Positions 37,583-40,857 of a stretch of DNA of 40,857 nt are shown in pieces. Made by a program: the position numbers and the translations under genes. The notes under the pieces were generated by a model. That model worked only from the letters and a program-made list of their open reading frames with translations. It ran no database searches and was not told where the DNA came from. The stretch's first letter is position 1. Each line of letters opens with the position of its first letter. The DNA is taken from the NCBI GenBank assembly GCA_946408105.1, contig CAMJQS010000005.1, forward strand, positions 1 to 40,857, given 5' to 3'. Source of the DNA: an uncultured Selenomonadales bacterium (GTDB lineage Bacteria; Bacillota; Negativicutes; Selenomonadales; Selenomonadaceae).

Positions 37583-38767
37583 ATGAGTGACGAAAAATTT
37601 TTTATCGACGGCGCAGAAAAAATTATTCCGTCGGTGAACGATTCGCCTTACAAAAGAATAATCGCGATTGGTGACGTGCACGGGAAATTTTCCAAGCTTG
37701 AGTCTTTAATAAAAAAAATCTCCGTGACCGACGAAGATTTAATAATTGTTTGCGGCGATTTTATCGACAGGGGAAATGAAGTCGCCGAGGTTCTCAAATG
37801 GATTATGGAGCACAAAGACAAAAGCAATTACATTTTTTTGCGCGGCAACCACGAACAGATGATGCTTGACGCTTTTAAGTCGTCGGGTAAGTCAAAAATT
37901 AATTGGATAATAAACGGCGGCAAGGCGACGCTGTCGGCTTTGCGCGAATTGAATTCAAATAAGATTATCCCCTTCAATGACGTCTTGAATTTCGCGGACA
38001 AATTGCCGTTGTCTTTTTCGATTAAAGTCGGCGGACGAAATTATTTTTTCTGTCATGCGGGCATCGATTCAAGTAAGCCGCTCGACAAGCAAGACGAATA
38101 TTTTTTGCTGTGGTCGCGTGAAAATTTTTTTTATCGCTACGAAGGCAACGACGTGATTGTCGTCGGGCACACGCAGATAAAATATTATTTCGATTACGAC
38201 ATAAACAATCCGCGCCCGATAAAAATTCCCGGAAAAAATATCGTCATGCTCGACACGAGTGCTTGCGCTCGCGGCGGCAGGCTATCGGCGGTGGATTTAT
38301 TGAGCGGACAATATTACCAAAGCGATTCGGACGCGACGGGCGATATAATTTTTCTCTGCGCAGGAAATACTTGTCGTTCGCCCATGGCAAAATATATCAT
38401 GCGGCACCTGCTGAAGAAGGCCGGGCTTGCAAATAAAATTTCAGTCGACTCGGCGGGCTGCTTCACTGACGGCGGCTCGTACATGAGTGGCGGAGCTCGT
38501 CGGGCATTGGAAGACAACGGAATTAATTTTCAAACGCATATCTCGAAACCTTTCATGGAGCGCGAATATCAAAATTTTAAACTCGTCGTTGCTTTGGACA
38601 GAAATGTATTTGAAAGAGCCAAAGAAATTTCCGTCGGCGACTCGAACAAAAAAATTCGGTTGCTTGAAGTGGAAGACCCTTTCGTCACGGGCGATTACGA
38701 AAAAGCTTACAAAGAAATTTTTAAAATTTGCGAGAACATCTTAAAGGAAAAGGACAAGAGCTTTTAA
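37583..38767 (+). CDS. Fusion of PPP-type metallophosphatase (N) and low-molecular-weight protein tyrosine phosphatase (C)
   Basis: GDVHGKFSKLESL, GDFIDRG, GNHEQMM; C-terminal IIFLCAGNTCRSPMAKYIM (CX5R), EDPFVTGDYEKAYKEI. Confidence 0.9.
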   Translation: MSDEKFFIDGAEKIIPSVNDSPYKRIIAIGDVHGKFSKLESLIKKISVTDEDLIIVCGDFIDRGNEVAEVLKWIMEHKDKSNYIFLRGNHEQMMLDAFKSSGKSKINWIINGGKATLSALRELNSNKIIPFNDVLNFADKLPLSFSIKVGGRNYFFCHAGIDSSKPLDKQDEYFLLWSRENFFYRYEGNDVIVVGHTQIKYYFDYDINNPRPIKIPGKNIVMLDTSACARGGRLSAVDLLSGQYYQSDSDATGDIIFLCAGNTCRSPMAKYIMRHLLKKAGLANKISVDSAGCFTDGGSYMSGGARRALEDNGINFQTHISKPFMEREYQNFKLVVALDRNVFERAKEISVGDSNKKIRLLEVEDPFVTGDYEKAYKEIFKICENILKEKDKSF

Positions 38768-38803
38768 ATTTTTCTCTTGTCCCGTTTAATTTTTCTATTA
38801 TGT

Positions 38804-39085
38804 TCAGCTCGTCTTGGCGGCCGTTTTGGTCGTCGCGCGCGAACGTTTTGTTTCGGGCGGATACCAATCGGTTAAGCCCCAAAAACCGTCGCCCGCGTGT
38901 TGAAAGCGGCTGTCCATGTTAATCATCGTGTAAATTTCGGAGATGGTAACCGCTTCGTTTTGCACGGCGATATTTTTTTTCTCGATTACTTGGCGAATCA
39001 AATTTTTAAAATAAATCGGATTGTCCTTGCCCGCCGCGCTGAGAATTTGGTAAGCAAGGTCGACTTCAGAAATATTTTCTTCCAT
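38804..39085 (-). CDS. rpoE: RNA polymerase delta subunit-like (HARE-HTH) protein
   Basis: ISEVDLAYQILSAAGKDNPIYFKNLIRQVIEKK...SEIYTMINMDSRFQHAGDGFWGLTDW; start at 39085. Confidence 0.75.
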   Translation of the reverse strand: MEENISEVDLAYQILSAAGKDNPIYFKNLIRQVIEKKNIAVQNEAVTISEIYTMINMDSRFQHAGDGFWGLTDWYPPETKRSRATTKTAAKTS

Positions 39086-39762
39086 TAAAAAGTTCCTCCC
39101 AAATTTTTTAAACTGTCGATGACACAGGCGCAACCGAGGCGCACGTGTTGCATGACGAAAAGCATTTTTTCTTCGGGCAAAGAGACACAACCTCCCGTCC
39201 ACGGCTTAGCGGGATCGAAACAATGCATGAACAGCGCAGAGCCTTTGCCGGGCACGCACGCGGAATTGTAGCCCATGTTCAAGCCGTAAATGTAATGCGG
39301 GTTGTAATCAATCAAGTGTTCGCTGTTGCCCGTGTCGAAGTTGGCGGGAGCCTCGCGCACGTCGACGAACTGATTGTATTTGTAATTCCAATCGCCCGAC
39401 CAGTAATGATTTTCGTTGACTTGAACGTAAGAAATCGCGCAACCGGGGTCGGGCGCGATGCCGAACGCGTAATCGAAATGAAATGTGCCGACGGGCGTTT
39501 TGTTGTCGCCTTCTTTAACTTTGCCCAGGCCGTTCCTGCCGATGAAGCCGGGCGTCGTCATAATCATTTCCCATTGCCCGTCAATCTTCTCGTGCATGGA
39601 AATCCAAGCAGTCGTCCCTTGAATACCGGCCACGACAACCATTTGCTCCGAATCACGAGCGGCGGGAAGATTTTTTATCCACTGCGGCGAAGGAGTTGCC
39701 GCCTGCGCAGATTGAAAAGCAAACATTATCATCACCACCAACGCCAAAAAAATTTTTCTCAT
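39085..39762 (-). CDS. L,D-transpeptidase family protein (catalytic His/Cys present)
   Basis: Signal peptide; ALFMHCFDPAKPWTGGCVSLPEEKM. Confidence 0.85.
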   Translation of the reverse strand: MRKIFLALVVMIMFAFQSAQAATPSPQWIKNLPAARDSEQMVVVAGIQGTTAWISMHEKIDGQWEMIMTTPGFIGRNGLGKVKEGDNKTPVGTFHFDYAFGIAPDPGCAISYVQVNENHYWSGDWNYKYNQFVDVREAPANFDTGNSEHLIDYNPHYIYGLNMGYNSACVPGKGSALFMHCFDPAKPWTGGCVSLPEEKMLFVMQHVRLGCACVIDSLKNLGGTF

Positions 39763-40439
39763 TAAAGCTTGCCTCCAAGTTCTTCAAGTGAATCGATGAC
39801 GCAAACGCAATCGGGGCGCACGTGTTGCATGACGAAAAGCATTTTTGATTCGGGCAAAGCAATGCCGCCGCCCGTCCACGGTTTGGCAGAGTCAAGGCAA
39901 CGCATAAAAATCCCGAAACCTTTGCGGGGCGTGCACTCGGCGTTGTAGTCGAAACTCAAAGCGTAATTGTAACTCGGAGCGTAATCAATCAGATGTTCGC
40001 TGTTGCGCGTATTAAAATTGGCGGGAGCGGAGCGCACGTCGACGAACCGGTTGTATTTGTAATTCTTATTGCCTGACCAGTAATGGTGTTCGTTGACTTG
40101 AACGTAGGGAATCGCACAGCCGGGGTCGGGCGCGATGCCGAACGCGTAATCAAAATGAAACGTGCCGACGGGCGTTTTATTGTCGTCTATTCTGATTTTG
40201 CCGATACCGTTCTTGCCGATAAAGCCGGGCGTCGTCATAATCATTTCCCATTCGCCCGCAGAATTTTTTTCGTGCATGGAAATCCAAGCGGTCGTGCCTT
40301 CAATGCCGGCGACGACAACCATTTGCTCCGAATCTTTTGCGGCGGGAAGATTTTTTATCCATTGCGGCGAAGGTTCCGCCTGCGCACTCTGAAAGACAAA
40401 CATCATCAACGCCACCAACGCCAAAAAAATTTTTCGCAT
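39762..40439 (-). CDS. L,D-transpeptidase paralog with catalytic residues replaced (H to R, C to G)
   Basis: GIFMRCLDSAKPWTGGGIALPESKM aligned to the paralog downstream; start 40439. Confidence 0.85.
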   Translation of the reverse strand: MRKIFLALVALMMFVFQSAQAEPSPQWIKNLPAAKDSEQMVVVAGIEGTTAWISMHEKNSAGEWEMIMTTPGFIGKNGIGKIRIDDNKTPVGTFHFDYAFGIAPDPGCAIPYVQVNEHHYWSGNKNYKYNRFVDVRSAPANFNTRNSEHLIDYAPSYNYALSFDYNAECTPRKGFGIFMRCLDSAKPWTGGGIALPESKMLFVMQHVRPDCVCVIDSLEELGGKL

Positions 40440-40443
40440 TAGT

Positions 40444-40857
40444 TTACATCCTTTCGGGTGCGGAGACTCCAAGCAAATTCAGCGCGTGAGCAATCGTGTG
40501 ACGAGTGACTTTGAGCAGAGCAAGACGAGCAACCGCCAAATCTTTTTCCACGCCCAAAATCCTGCAGTCGCGATAAAAGCCGCTGAAGGTCGAGGCCAAA
40601 TCGTAAACGTAGCGGGCGATTCGTTGCGGCGCGTATTCGGCGGCGGCCTTCTCAATTTCGTCGGGGTACTCAAAAATTTTGTTAATCAAATCGATTTCCG
40701 CCGTCGAGTTCATCAGCGAAAATTTCGGCTCGCCGTCAATGCTCAAGCCCGCCTCCGCCGCCTGACGGAAGATTGAACAAATTCTGGCGTGCGCGTATTG
40801 AATGTAGTAAACGGGATTGTCCGCGCTCTGCGATTTTGCCAAGTCCAAATCAAAATC
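40444..40857 (-). CDS. argS: Arginyl-tRNA synthetase, C-terminal part; N-terminal portion outside the window
   Basis: DNPVYYIQYAHARICSIFRQA, TRHTIAHALNLLGVSAPERM (DALR domain). Confidence 0.93.
   Translation of the reverse strand, partial: DFDLDLAKSQSADNPVYYIQYAHARICSIFRQAAEAGLSIDGEPKFSLMNSTAEIDLINKIFEYPDEIEKAAAEYAPQRIARYVYDLASTFSGFYRDCRILGVEKDLAVARLALLKVTRHTIAHALNLLGVSAPERM

Overview
40.9 kb chromosomal window from what looks like a diderm Firmicute (Negativicutes-like gene content; inference). Main content: a DUF4127-like fragment, hypF, a single-chain MmeI-like (Type IIL) restriction-modification enzyme, a NHLP/C39-type peptide export operon (TolC, two ABC ATPases, two membrane-fusion proteins), an orphan sensor kinase, HAD phosphatase, NhaC-like antiporter, aroE, an orphan GspE/PilB-like ATPase, a PIN toxin-antitoxin pair, GNAT, tRNA-Leu(TAG), plsY, an XpaC-TM2/TelA/PBP cluster, a TPR protein, a methyltransferase-like/glycosyltransferase pair, pyrG, a WYL regulator, a Sel1-repeat operon, a phosphatase-phosphatase fusion, and an argS-ldt-ldt-rpoE(delta)-like cluster. 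The strongest candidate for an undescribed system lies in the apparently empty 5890-6550 interval. It holds two unannotated 25-27 aa hydrophobic peptide ORFs (minus strand), each with its own near-consensus promoter and SD. Each is opposed by a convergent plus-strand promoter (an exact 25-bp duplication) leading to a hairpin terminator. Near-complementarity to the toxin-1 start codon, and a 5'-3' fold-back element in toxin 2, suggest a tandem type I toxin-antitoxin cassette directly behind the RM gene. Other notable items are a Ser/Thr-phosphatase + LMW-PTP fusion and an L,D-transpeptidase paralog that has lost both catalytic His and Cys. All functional calls come from reading the sequence and remembered family motifs; no searches were run.
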